NCBI GenBank assembly: GCA_004352715.1
Contig: SCFE01000013.1
Span: 269,961 to 333,960 of the forward strand
DNA: 64,000 nt
Direction of reading: 5' to 3'
Source: Hofstenia miamia
Lineage: Eukaryota > Xenacoelomorpha > Acoela
Below the pieces are notes generated by a model. The model had not been told where the DNA came from. It made no database searches and worked only from the letters and a program-made list of their open reading frames with translations. Position 1 is the first letter of the stretch; each line of letters begins with the position of its first letter. Positions 35,187 to 45,420 of this stretch are shown piece by piece. The translations under genes and the position numbers were made by a program.

Positions 35187-36240
35187 TTGATAATGATCCT
35201 AACGAACCTTGATATCATGAATATGATAACAATAGCCATGAACGGAGTTATGACAAAAGCGACAATCAATACTGGAGCAGCAACATCTATCATTACTGAT
35301 GAATGCACTACGAAGTTGGGATTCAAACAAGAAGACATGAAGAGTTGTAACAAGAGATTAATTAATGCTTCAGGGGATTATATTGATACAAAAGGAATGA
35401 TAAACATTGCACAAATGAGAATCGTGAACACAATGTTCAAACAACCTCTAGTAGTAGTGGATACACATAACAATTCATTGCCATATGAAGTTATATTAGG
35501 AAATGATTTTTTGACAAAAAATGGTTGTGTCATTAACTATGCAAATAAAACTATAAAAGTAAAAGAAGAGGAGATGGAAATCAAAGAGGAACAGGAAAAG
35601 CAAAGAACAGTTACATTCCAACTGAAAGAAGACATCCATCTACAGCCACATCAGTGGAAAATGCACACAATAGAGACAGAAGACACTATAACAGCTGATA
35701 TAATGCTATATGACAACAAAGGCATTAATACCAAATGAGTTTCAATGCCATCTAGTGTCTGCACGATAAAACATGGAAAAGGAAGGATACCAATTCTCAA
35801 CACTATGAACCAGAATGTGAACCTGAAAAGATCTCAGATAAGAATATATGGAAAATACATCAAGACTAACATCAGACTCATCTGAAAAGCAATTGAAGAC
35901 GAAGATGGAGGGAGTAGTTTGCATGGTCAATTCAAGGACTTGCAAAGGAAAGCAGTTAGTACTCCACATGGCCGACTCAAGGGCGAGTGGATGAACACAA
36001 TCAAAGTTGCGAGTACTCCCAAAAGCCAACTCAAGTCCGTTGGGACAAAAGCAGAAGAAGACACATACAGGATACCAAAAATAAACAATGAGGACTATCA
36101 ACATTTAGAAGAATGGGACATCATGCAATTAAGAACACTTCTAGAGAAACACAAATGTATATTCAACTATGGAGAGATAAGCATAGGTCAAGCAGTAGGT
36201 GAGAAGCACAAAATCGTCAAAACAACAGACAAACCAGCCA
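35187..36240 (+). pseudogene. Ty3/Gypsy protease and linker, plus-strand copy
   Basis: Open from 35187 to 35738. The retropepsin active site at about 35262-35285 reads INTGAATS, with Asn where catalytic Asp is expected. The rest of the fold is preserved (LINASGDYIDTKGM near 35360, VILGNDFLTKNG near 35490). A TGA near 35736 replaces an Arg codon of other copies. The linker (35760-36110) carries three CAATTCAAGG-type motifs. Then comes the RT N-terminus, cut short at 36240 by a deletion of the VRRVPEQ region. Confidence 0.88.
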
Positions 36241-37439
36241 AGTGAGAGCCCATATGCAGCACCAACCGTGTTCGTAAAACAGGGAAACAAGTACCATCAA
36301 TGCATTGATTTTAAATGAGGTAACAAAAAAAAGATTTGTACCCCCTACTGCAAATTAATAATATGCTCTACAAGGCTAGTAAACATAAATATTTTAAAAC
36401 ACTGGATTTATGCAAGGCCTACTGGCAGGTGAAGATGGAAGAGGACGACATTGAGAAGACAGCATTTATAACCCCATACGGGCTGTACAAATGGATATAT
36501 ATGGCGTTTGGACTTTGCAATGCACCAGCGACGTTTCAGAGGTATATAACAAAGGTATTGAAGAAGAAAACACATAGAATGGAGGAGGGAGTCAACGCTT
36601 ATATAGATGACATCATAGTCACAAGCGATACAGTCCAAGAACACCTGGAAAAACTAGAGAGGACGTTAACGATTTTATAAAAAATGCAGGACTTCGCATT
36701 AACAGAAATAAATGTGACATTCTGAAGGAGAAGATAGTTTTCCTAGGAAGAATGATAGAGAAATGCAGGATATGCATGAAGGACAATGCCAGAGAGATGA
36801 TCTGAAAGATAGAAAAACCGAACAACAAAAAAGATAAACAGAGAATTATGGGATTCTTCAATTATTACAGAACCTTTATTCCAAATATAGCTGGCAAGAC
36901 GGCAAAGATGACCCGGTTAATGAGGAAGTCGGTACCATTCATATGCACTTTGGAAGAGCAGGAAGAGTTGGATAACATCAAAGAAGAACTCGCGAAATTA
37001 CCCTCCCTCAACACACCATAATACAACGAAAAATTCATACTAGACTGTGATGCGAGCAAGGTAGCATTTGGAGCAACATTGGGACAAACAAGAAATGGAA
37101 AAGAAGTACCCATTCAGTTCTTTAGCCGCAAGCTGAGGGCAAGTAAAGAGAACTACGGCTCCACCAAGGTAGAGATGCTCACATTGATTGAGAGCATCAA
37201 GAAATTTCGACACTTCCTTATCAAAAGAGAATTTAGAGTGTGAACAGACAATAGTGGATTGGCCTGGCTGAAGAAGTTCTCAGGAGATAAGTCAGGAATA
37301 GTTTCTCAGTGGATTGAATACCTAAACGAATTCACATTTACAATTCAACATAGAAAAGGCACATTACATAATAACACGGACTTGTGGACATCACTTAAAG
37401 AATACCAGAGAGACGCAGCAAAAATAGACTGAGTGAAGA
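36241..37439 (+). pseudogene. Ty3/Gypsy RT and RNase H, plus-strand copy
   Basis: Frameshifted RT start, then an open stretch 36336-36680 with LDLCKAYWQVKMEEDD, LCNAPATFQRY and the active site YIDDIIVTSD near 36600. The thumb and connection follow across stops. RNase H is at about 37030-37260 (LDCDASKVAFGAT, FSRKLRASKENYGS), then LAWLKKFSGDKSG and the start of integrase at the gap. Both RT catalytic motifs are intact in this copy, but the frame is broken several times. Confidence 0.88.
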
Positions 37440-38439
37440 NNNNNNNNNNNNNNNNNNNNNNNNNNNNNNNNNNNNNNNNNNNNNNNNNNNNNNNNNNNNN
37501 NNNNNNNNNNNNNNNNNNNNNNNNNNNNNNNNNNNNNNNNNNNNNNNNNNNNNNNNNNNNNNNNNNNNNNNNNNNNNNNNNNNNNNNNNNNNNNNNNNNN
37601 NNNNNNNNNNNNNNNNNNNNNNNNNNNNNNNNNNNNNNNNNNNNNNNNNNNNNNNNNNNNNNNNNNNNNNNNNNNNNNNNNNNNNNNNNNNNNNNNNNNN
37701 NNNNNNNNNNNNNNNNNNNNNNNNNNNNNNNNNNNNNNNNNNNNNNNNNNNNNNNNNNNNNNNNNNNNNNNNNNNNNNNNNNNNNNNNNNNNNNNNNNNN
37801 NNNNNNNNNNNNNNNNNNNNNNNNNNNNNNNNNNNNNNNNNNNNNNNNNNNNNNNNNNNNNNNNNNNNNNNNNNNNNNNNNNNNNNNNNNNNNNNNNNNN
37901 NNNNNNNNNNNNNNNNNNNNNNNNNNNNNNNNNNNNNNNNNNNNNNNNNNNNNNNNNNNNNNNNNNNNNNNNNNNNNNNNNNNNNNNNNNNNNNNNNNNN
38001 NNNNNNNNNNNNNNNNNNNNNNNNNNNNNNNNNNNNNNNNNNNNNNNNNNNNNNNNNNNNNNNNNNNNNNNNNNNNNNNNNNNNNNNNNNNNNNNNNNNN
38101 NNNNNNNNNNNNNNNNNNNNNNNNNNNNNNNNNNNNNNNNNNNNNNNNNNNNNNNNNNNNNNNNNNNNNNNNNNNNNNNNNNNNNNNNNNNNNNNNNNNN
38201 NNNNNNNNNNNNNNNNNNNNNNNNNNNNNNNNNNNNNNNNNNNNNNNNNNNNNNNNNNNNNNNNNNNNNNNNNNNNNNNNNNNNNNNNNNNNNNNNNNNN
38301 NNNNNNNNNNNNNNNNNNNNNNNNNNNNNNNNNNNNNNNNNNNNNNNNNNNNNNNNNNNNNNNNNNNNNNNNNNNNNNNNNNNNNNNNNNNNNNNNNNNN
38401 NNNNNNNNNNNNNNNNNNNNNNNNNNNNNNNNNNNNNNN
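37440..38439. other. assembly gap (1000 N)
   Basis: Exactly 1000 N. The left flank is Gypsy RNase H/integrase and the right flank is a TA-rich microsatellite edge. The missing integrase, ORF3 and 3' LTR of the plus-strand element would need several kb, so the true gap is probably larger than 1 kb. Confidence 0.99.
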
Positions 38440-38506
38440 TATAATATATATATAAATATATTGCACAGAATGCCCAGATGGTCACAGTTCACAGTGAGTT
38501 TGAAAC
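38440..38506. repeat. 67-bp block identical to 52015-52081
   Basis: TA-rich start followed by TTGCACAGAATGCCCAGATG and onward. It is identical over 67 bases to 52015-52081. Both copies precede related LINE endonuclease sequence. Confidence 0.9.
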
Positions 38507-39060
38507 GTTTTAACGGAGTCAAACACCAACTCATCACTAGAGAAAATTTTATCTAGTCGCGAGTTTCCCCTTGTGTTATCGTGTGTGAGCTCAGTAATGT
38601 CGCACCAATTGGTGATAACAGACGTGTCAAACTGTTTAAAATCACCACATAAAATAACTTTAGCTTCCGGGTATTGTTCGCGAAGAGCTTGGAAGCTTCG
38701 TCAATTCGTTGTAGTAGGAGACATCAGGAGGAATATAAACTGCAACGACAATATAGTTCATATTATCCCAGATGCAGTGGCTCCACAAGATTTCATAATA
38801 CTCAGAATCCACAATGCTAAGTTGTACGAAGTCGAGGTGTTCTCTAAAATATATGCAAATACCACCACCTGTCTTTTTCATAGAATTAGAAGAATATTAT
38901 ACCCAGGAATATATGTAAAGTCATCGTCAATATCACTTGTAAACCAGGTTTCTGCAACACAACAAACGTCAATTGATTGATCACGCATGTCAATGTGTGG
39001 ATGGGTAATTGCGTTATTTTTCTTGAGTGATTTTGCATTTATCGAAAGCAAGTTAAATTT
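38507..39060 (-). pseudogene. LINE endonuclease domain
   Basis: Minus-strand apurinic-type endonuclease of a non-LTR retrotransposon, read across frameshifts: a LLSINAKSL-like start (about 39055), CCVAETWF (about 38940), GGGICIYFREHLD (38870), YIVVAVYIPPDVSYY (38740), LCGDFKQFD (38650), then TRGNSRLDKIFSS near 38560. These are the usual blocks of the family in order. ORF1 of the same element lies upstream at 39282-39960. The RT part would be in the gap below 38440. Confidence 0.8.
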
Positions 39061-39281
39061 AGGAGTTTCAATGTCTAGTCAATCTCTAGTCGACCGTGGG
39101 GTCAAATGCGCGTCACCGTGCTCGTGTAAGAGAACTTTCTGTGCTTCTCCTCAGACGAACAATTGATTCCTGATTCGGATATCCGTTCAAGAAATACCAT
39201 TTTCAATAAGTTTTCTTCTTTGTCTTAGGATGGCTTTTTCTTTCAAGATTTCGTCTGCTGTCAAAACCCGGAAATGTATAC

Positions 39282-39960
39282 TCACTCTCCATAGTCTTTC
39301 AAGCGTGCCGCCTTGCACAAAACATTCTTTACTGCCCAGGGGCTTTTGAACTTAACAATTAAAGTCCTCAGTCTATCTGCGTCCTTGTTATATTTTCCCA
39401 AGCGATAGGCATGTTGTATTTCATGTTGTTCTTCTCCAAGAAAGTGTAGTGTTTTCGTGATTGTGTTTTTCTTGTTTGGAAACCATTCTCCCATAGAATG
39501 TCCTATCGACTGTTTAACGTTGCTAATCCTTATAGCATAGTCAGGTACATTGTCATGTTTCTGCGCCTGGGTGACTGATTGATTATCTGCAGTGCTCATG
39601 GTACTGATTTTCTTTGTATCAGTATTGATTCTCAACAACATTTCCTTCATGACATCCACTTTGGTATTTATGTTTCCCATGCTGCGTGTTGTCTCTTCAT
39701 TGATTTTCTTTATCATTCTTTCGTTTTCTTTAAATTTTCCTCCTCTAAAGAGGACCTTAACTTTCGGGTTGCAAGTTGAGCAAAACCAGTAGGTTGCGAT
39801 CAAACTTTTGAGTATTTCATGAGCTTCAATAGATATTCGTCCACAGGTTATGTGAAACCAATGGTCACATCCATCTCATTGTATTGATGGTTCGGTTCAT
39901 CAGTTATGCATGCATTGTTTGCATTTTGGGCAGTCATCATCTGATAGAGATTTATTGGAT
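39282..39960 (-). pseudogene. LINE ORF1 with PHD-like finger
   Basis: The open frame runs from 39803 to 39282, and the related N-terminal part extends back to about 39960 across stops. The N-terminus has a Cys/His cluster (CPKCKQC, CDHWFHITC, WFCSTC) typical of PHD fingers found in ORF1 of some CR1/L2-like LINEs. A charged heptad-type segment follows (about 39725-39600), then an RNA-binding-like C-terminus (DYAIRISNVKQSIG to LIVKFKSPWAVKNVL). It is probably the nucleic-acid-binding protein of the non-LTR element whose endonuclease follows at 39060-38507. Confidence 0.75.
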
Positions 39961-40043
39961 TTGATTCGGAGTGAGACTAAACAAAGTGCATATATATTAT
40001 AATATATTTGCCTGTTTATTATACAGTTTATTAGATTTCAGTT

Positions 40044-40338
40044 ATGCCCCCAATTTCGCTGTACGACCTCAAAAATTTGAGCGATGCCCAGTTTGCCTCC
40101 GCTGTTGGTGGTCTGAAGAAAGACGCCATCATTTCATTGTTGCGCCAAGCGGTCACTGCTCTCTCTACCTCGACTCCGTCCTCCAATGATGGCCCTGGCG
40201 TCATATCATCCTTATCTGAATCCCTTACAAAGCTTTCTTCTGATGTCTCCTCACTACAATCCCAAATTTTCTCCTACAGTGCTGCTACCTCACGTTCTGT
40301 CTCATCTCTCCCCAGTCATCCTGCTCCGAGTTTCACAC
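40044..40338 (+). CDS. unassigned ORF start, cut by gap
   Basis: Opens with ATG at 40044 and stays open for 98 codons to the gap. The start reads MPPISLYDLKNLSDAQFASAV, then a Ser/Thr-rich helix-prone stretch (SLSESLTKLSSDVSSLQSQI). Codons are more GC-rich than the surroundings. It lies about 85 bases from, and head-to-head with, the PHD-type LINE ORF1. It may be ORF1 of another non-LTR element on the plus strand, or the first exon of a host gene; I do not recognise it. Confidence 0.45.
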
Positions 40339-41338
40339 NNNNNNNNNNNNNNNNNNNNNNNNNNNNNNNNNNNNNNNNNNNNNNNNNNNNNNNNNNNNNN
40401 NNNNNNNNNNNNNNNNNNNNNNNNNNNNNNNNNNNNNNNNNNNNNNNNNNNNNNNNNNNNNNNNNNNNNNNNNNNNNNNNNNNNNNNNNNNNNNNNNNNN
40501 NNNNNNNNNNNNNNNNNNNNNNNNNNNNNNNNNNNNNNNNNNNNNNNNNNNNNNNNNNNNNNNNNNNNNNNNNNNNNNNNNNNNNNNNNNNNNNNNNNNN
40601 NNNNNNNNNNNNNNNNNNNNNNNNNNNNNNNNNNNNNNNNNNNNNNNNNNNNNNNNNNNNNNNNNNNNNNNNNNNNNNNNNNNNNNNNNNNNNNNNNNNN
40701 NNNNNNNNNNNNNNNNNNNNNNNNNNNNNNNNNNNNNNNNNNNNNNNNNNNNNNNNNNNNNNNNNNNNNNNNNNNNNNNNNNNNNNNNNNNNNNNNNNNN
40801 NNNNNNNNNNNNNNNNNNNNNNNNNNNNNNNNNNNNNNNNNNNNNNNNNNNNNNNNNNNNNNNNNNNNNNNNNNNNNNNNNNNNNNNNNNNNNNNNNNNN
40901 NNNNNNNNNNNNNNNNNNNNNNNNNNNNNNNNNNNNNNNNNNNNNNNNNNNNNNNNNNNNNNNNNNNNNNNNNNNNNNNNNNNNNNNNNNNNNNNNNNNN
41001 NNNNNNNNNNNNNNNNNNNNNNNNNNNNNNNNNNNNNNNNNNNNNNNNNNNNNNNNNNNNNNNNNNNNNNNNNNNNNNNNNNNNNNNNNNNNNNNNNNNN
41101 NNNNNNNNNNNNNNNNNNNNNNNNNNNNNNNNNNNNNNNNNNNNNNNNNNNNNNNNNNNNNNNNNNNNNNNNNNNNNNNNNNNNNNNNNNNNNNNNNNNN
41201 NNNNNNNNNNNNNNNNNNNNNNNNNNNNNNNNNNNNNNNNNNNNNNNNNNNNNNNNNNNNNNNNNNNNNNNNNNNNNNNNNNNNNNNNNNNNNNNNNNNN
41301 NNNNNNNNNNNNNNNNNNNNNNNNNNNNNNNNNNNNNN
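40339..41338. other. assembly gap (1000 N)
   Basis: Exactly 1000 N, cutting the ORF that starts at 40044. The right flank begins with a TA microsatellite. Confidence 0.99.
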
Positions 41339-41778
41339 ATATATATATATATGATTTTTACGTTATGGGATCCTTTGTTCAGAGCAATTGATTCATATAA
41401 AACATGGAGAGAGGTCACAGTATCCTTGGCTTGGTTCACATTTATGAGATTTTTGTTCACAGAGAAGCCCAATTCGAACAAAGCAGAGCCAAGGCTCAGA
41501 AAAAGTAATTTCTTAATAAAGACATGGAGATCTGAAAAATCAGTCCAATTCCCACGATTGTAGAGTGAATCAAATTCATGAACGAACCCATAATTGCTAA
41601 TACGGCACTGCCATGCATAAAACGTTAATATTGTGTTAATATGGCATCAGATTGATCATTGATAATTTAGCTAGCTCTCGCAAAATGTTTTAACAGGTTT
41701 GAACATCTGATTGCGAGATTCTTCTTGAGAAAAAGAAGTTCAGTGTCGTAAGTAAATACTTGTCATTCATTGCTGTTG
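41339..41778. other. no clear gene
   Basis: TA microsatellite edge, then AT-rich sequence. A minus-strand open stretch (41481 to the gap) is coding-like, with VNQAKDTVTSLHVLYESIAL, but matches nothing I recognise and may be part of a transposon. Confidence 0.3.
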
Positions 41779-42790
41779 TTAAAACTCTAAATGAGTAGGT
41801 TGTTTCGATTTAGGTTTACAAAGTTCCATTTTCAAGTATTCTGCAATATGTGACCATACTTTTAGAAATCGTTGAACAACTTGGCGATTCTCTGCCCATT
41901 GAACAACACAGTATTTGAAGGGAAAACTAGTACAGCCTTTTAAAGTCGAGTGAACGCCTTGCTGGGGACCCATAAAAAAGATAAAAACCGGAGAGAAGTA
42001 CCTTTGCAACATTCCAGTCTATTTGTTTGAAGGCAGTCATAAAACAATTGTGTAAAAGATGTAGATTGCATTATCCAATATTCATTGTACTACGAAGAGC
42101 CAAATCATATGATCGAGCATTGTTAAAATTTGTGAGAATGGCCTTGTTCACATTTTGACCATCCATTGTTACTTGGAGCAGTTTTTTGGGGTCTACATCT
42201 TCAAAAACCTTCAAAAATTCTCGGGTGATGTCATTGGCAGTTGCATGTTCCAAGAATAATGAAGTGAAATATCGTGTTCTGGTTTTCTCATTCATAAAAA
42301 ATCTTATGGTAACATCCAATTAATTTTGGTGAAGATGTTGATTGAACGACTTATAAAAGCCAAGTACATAATTGTCAGCAGTTTTTAAAAAATTAATCAT
42401 TTGTTTTCTAACGTAAGGAGCAATCCCATACTTGATAAAATAAGATGTTTTATCCCTCCCACATCTAAATTCTTTTGCAATTGCACTATCTGGGAATATC
42501 ACTCCAAATAATTCCATTCAAATGATGATTTGATCTGAAGGTAAGGTGATTTTAACACAATTCAGGCACCAGATAATTTCAGCTTTACGTGTTTCCTTTT
42601 GGAATAAAGTGTTTTTGTGCTAGTAGAAGGCGCATTTGCTGATGATGATCCGAATTGGGAAACAGGTATAAAATTAATTTTGCAAGTCTGCTAGTTTAGA
42701 TCATTCGACACTGATGTCGTTTCCCATTCATATGAGATACAAGAGAACTGACACCCATAGATGACAGTGCAACATCCTTCATTCACAGCT
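41779..42790 (-). pseudogene. BED/hAT-like transposon-derived gene, broken
   Basis: Minus-strand remains of a widespread invertebrate transposon-derived protein. In order: a zinc-finger-like N-terminus (LSSMGVSSLVSHMNGKRHQ, about 42755-42700), TRKAEIIWCLNCV (about 42590), then FPDSAIAKEFRCGRDKTSYF (42500-42440), one TAA at 42322-42320, LDVTIRFFMNEKTRTRYFTS, LLQVTMDGQNVNKAIL (42190-42140), a stop, AFKQIDWNVAKVL (about 42020), a frameshift, then the FPFKYCVVQWAENRQVVQRFL region (41910-41850). The layout fits an RNase H-like hAT-type transposase domain. One or two stops and at least two frameshifts make it a pseudogene. Confidence 0.7.
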
Positions 42791-43254
42791 TACACCTCGA
42801 AAATCTTTCATCTAAACAAGATCAGGTACGACAAGTATATAAATATTGATTAAAATCAAGAGATATTTTGAGAATTGACCCTGTGTGGATCTGGCAATCC
42901 AATCTTCAAAATGTTTATCTTGTAACCATTATGGATGGAACACACACTTAGAAGGCACATTTGATTTGATAACGAGTGAAGGCCTTTCAAGAGATGATGT
43001 TGGTGTATTCAACGTGTCAATAAATAATAAATCCTCACTGCCGACGGATCCGTCATATTAAATCTTAAAAAAATAAATTTCATCAGTATTTCCTTTTTTG
43101 AAAAAAATAGCTGGATTGTTTTGAATGGGCATTGCAATGCCAGTCACTACATATTGTTGATACAAAAAACCTCAAATCTGTGTGAATCTAATGTCATATG
43201 CAGGTGGAGGCAACCACAAAAACGGATACATTTAGCAGCACAACAAATTAGATT

Positions 43255-43346
43255 CAAAAAAATTTCCAGGCAGTTCAAGGCACCAACTTTGAAATTCCAA
43301 ACAGCTGAAGGCAGTTCCAAGATTTCTAGGCAGCGCGAACACCCTG
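43255..43346. repeat. terminal fragment of TIR transposon
   Basis: Contains GCAGTTCCAAGATTTCTAGG and ends GCGCGAACACCCTG, closely resembling the right end of the element at 55173-57241. The other end of this copy was not found. Confidence 0.6.
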
Positions 43347-43389
43347 TTCTATTCACAACGGTTCAAATATTTCATATTCAGATTTACGG

Positions 43390-43640
43390 ACTGGCTTTAA
43401 AGATTTTGGCACAAATGTAATAAGCCCACCAACCCTATTCGATTTTTAGCAAGAACCTCAAAGTTTTGTCGGTCTGAATTAAATAAAATAGGGTCAATAT
43501 CAGGCTTAAGCCAGGTTTCCGTAATGAAAAATATTACATTTTTTTTCAATTCTTGTAATCAACTTGAAGAAATCATTTTTGTTTGGATTAGGACTTCTAG
43601 CATTAAGGTATACATATTTGAAGTTATCGGAATACCTTTA
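43390..43640 (-). pseudogene. LINE endonuclease N-terminal fragment
   Basis: Minus strand across frames: YLNARSPNPNKNDFF (about 43610-43565), then ITETWLKPDIDPILF (about 43525-43480), the opening motifs of a non-LTR endonuclease. It is a short fragment with frameshifts, distinct in sequence from the copy at 38.5-39.1 kb. Confidence 0.6.
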
Positions 43641-44342
43641 TAATTTCAGTTGAATTTCAGATTCCTTAATATTATTAAAAGAATTCCGTTTCAGTAACTA
43701 GGCATAAATCATTTAAAATCAAAGTCTGCACGATTATTTGCAAAATCTACTGATTGTGTTTTACTAGAATTACGTTGCCGTTACAAATATTGCAATAAGG
43801 TTTATTTTCATACTAAGTATTCTGAAACTTGAAATAAAAAGAGTAAGATCATAGTTATGGGTCTAGGTACCACGAACAGAGATTAGATTAGGGATCATAA
43901 TCTTGTATTTGCTATACATACATCCTAAATAACCTAAAGCTGCAATGGGATATTTTACTCGTGCGTGTGTGCGTGCCGAATTTGAGCAATATTTATATGG
44001 TCACACAAATTTGTAATGAATATTGTCGCCATAGCTTTTAAGTAAATACGCACTAAGCCGGTATGGCCAAAAAACGCTTAACAAGAAGGAAAGATTTTTT
44101 CAGTTGAAAAAGGATGTAGTTATTGCAGACAAAATCACTAGTATAAAACCAAAAAATAAAGATTTACGAAGAAGCAAATATAAAACGAATAGTTTCAAAG
44201 CTTCGCATCACGTATTTACAATGCTAAGTGATTAAAATGAAAACATTCAAGTAACAATTAGTTCGAAGGTCGGTAACAAATTAAAATAATACACAGATAA
44301 ATGAAAGTGCCAATAATCGAGCAGAGCAAAATTCAAAAATAC

Positions 44343-44549
44343 CTGCAGATACTGGATTAGGTAAGGAAGCATAGAGTCATCCTTAAGCACCTCACTCAGT
44401 GATGGCTCCAAACACGATCTGCCAGATTTGATGCGTTTTCCTCGTCGGCAAACGTCAGAACTTGAGATAGCATCAACCCGCGGTGTGTGCTTTTTCAAAA
44501 CATGTGCTAGAGATATATTAAGCGGACGTCGTCTGCCAGAAGGCGGCAT
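44343..44549 (-). CDS. AKAP10: AKAP10-like exon 1 (N-terminus, start of RGS1)
   Basis: First coding exon of an AKAP10 (D-AKAP2)-like A-kinase anchoring protein, minus strand, 69 codons from ATG at 44549 to CAG before a GTATTT donor, phase 0. The N-terminus is basic (MPPSGRRRPL). It then carries GRSCL and SLSEVLKDDSMLPYLIQYLQ, which match the N-terminal region of vertebrate AKAP10, where a GRSCL sequence and the LPYFIQF start of the first RGS domain occur. AKAP10 proteins tether protein kinase A, with a C-terminal PKA-binding helix not seen here. The exon lies downstream of, not upstream from, exons 2-5 on the same strand. It would, however, be upstream of the exon 2 copy at 31033-31233. Confidence 0.75.
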
Positions 44550-45006
44550 TCATCAATACCTTAAAATGATAGAATAATATAAAATGAACGATTGGTTTTC
44601 ATTATATCAAAAGTATATTTCTTTATCGAAAAATATTTCAATTTTATGGCACGAAAATCTACGAATGAAAGCGAATGTTTATTACAGTAAACAGTTTTTG
44701 CTTGGCACAAAGTAAATCTTCGAGTTTGTTCGGCTTCCAAGTGTTAATTGGAAGGTTTGAAATTTCTACGGCACAAAACCATTTGATCTTTAAAGGATCT
44801 AGTTTAATGATAATCCAGAACGATACCCAAAACGCGATAACTTATCAGAAAGGAAATTTTTTATAGAAAATCAGGGAGTTTTCAATTGTCTATTTTGATA
44901 AAAACTGAAAAATATTCCTAAACAACAATGCATTTAACTTTCTAGTCACAACTTATATCAAAGAAATTATTATTTCGAAAATAAGAACTCAAAGCTCCAT
45001 TTGTCG

Positions 45007-45420
45007 ATTAAGAGTCAAAGCAATACACTTCCATTAGAATCCAAATTTACAACTAAAAACTAAATATATAAAATATAATAATACGTATGTTATACTTTCG
45101 TCTTCATTCACAAAGGTGATCGTTTACGTGCAAAATTTAATGTTTTTAATGACCAATTAAATGGCCTTTAGCAGTCGTTAATAAATAATGAATAATGTAA
45201 ATGCAATAAACAAAATGCATGTAATAGCTAAACATTAAAATCTGCACATAAATTTCTGAAATGAGATAAGTATCTAACGCCAGAAATATTTTTTTTGTAA
45301 TTTTTAAAAGAAAATTATCAAATTCTAAATCATTGTCGATATCAAATTCTAAATATGTAACAATCGGAGCACGGTTGTTAATTAATTCAATCTTGTTCAT
45401 TATTTTTTTTTACTGAATGA
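45007..45420 (-). pseudogene. LINE RT C-terminal fragment
   Basis: The open stretch 45400-45146 on the minus strand aligns with the LINE RT ends at 31.8-32.1 and 58.9-59.2 kb (TYLEFDIDNDLEFDNFLLK, compared with SYLGVEIDNELTFKKFLLN). The 3' end at about 45007 has TAAGAGTCAAAGC, the shared LINE terminus. Degenerate. Confidence 0.55.

Noticed and set aside
35742-36104. minus-strand ORF opposite the plus-strand Gypsy linker
   Set aside because: Shadow of the protease-RT linker; the same shadow appears as plus-strand ORFs at 3580-3933 and 796-1029.
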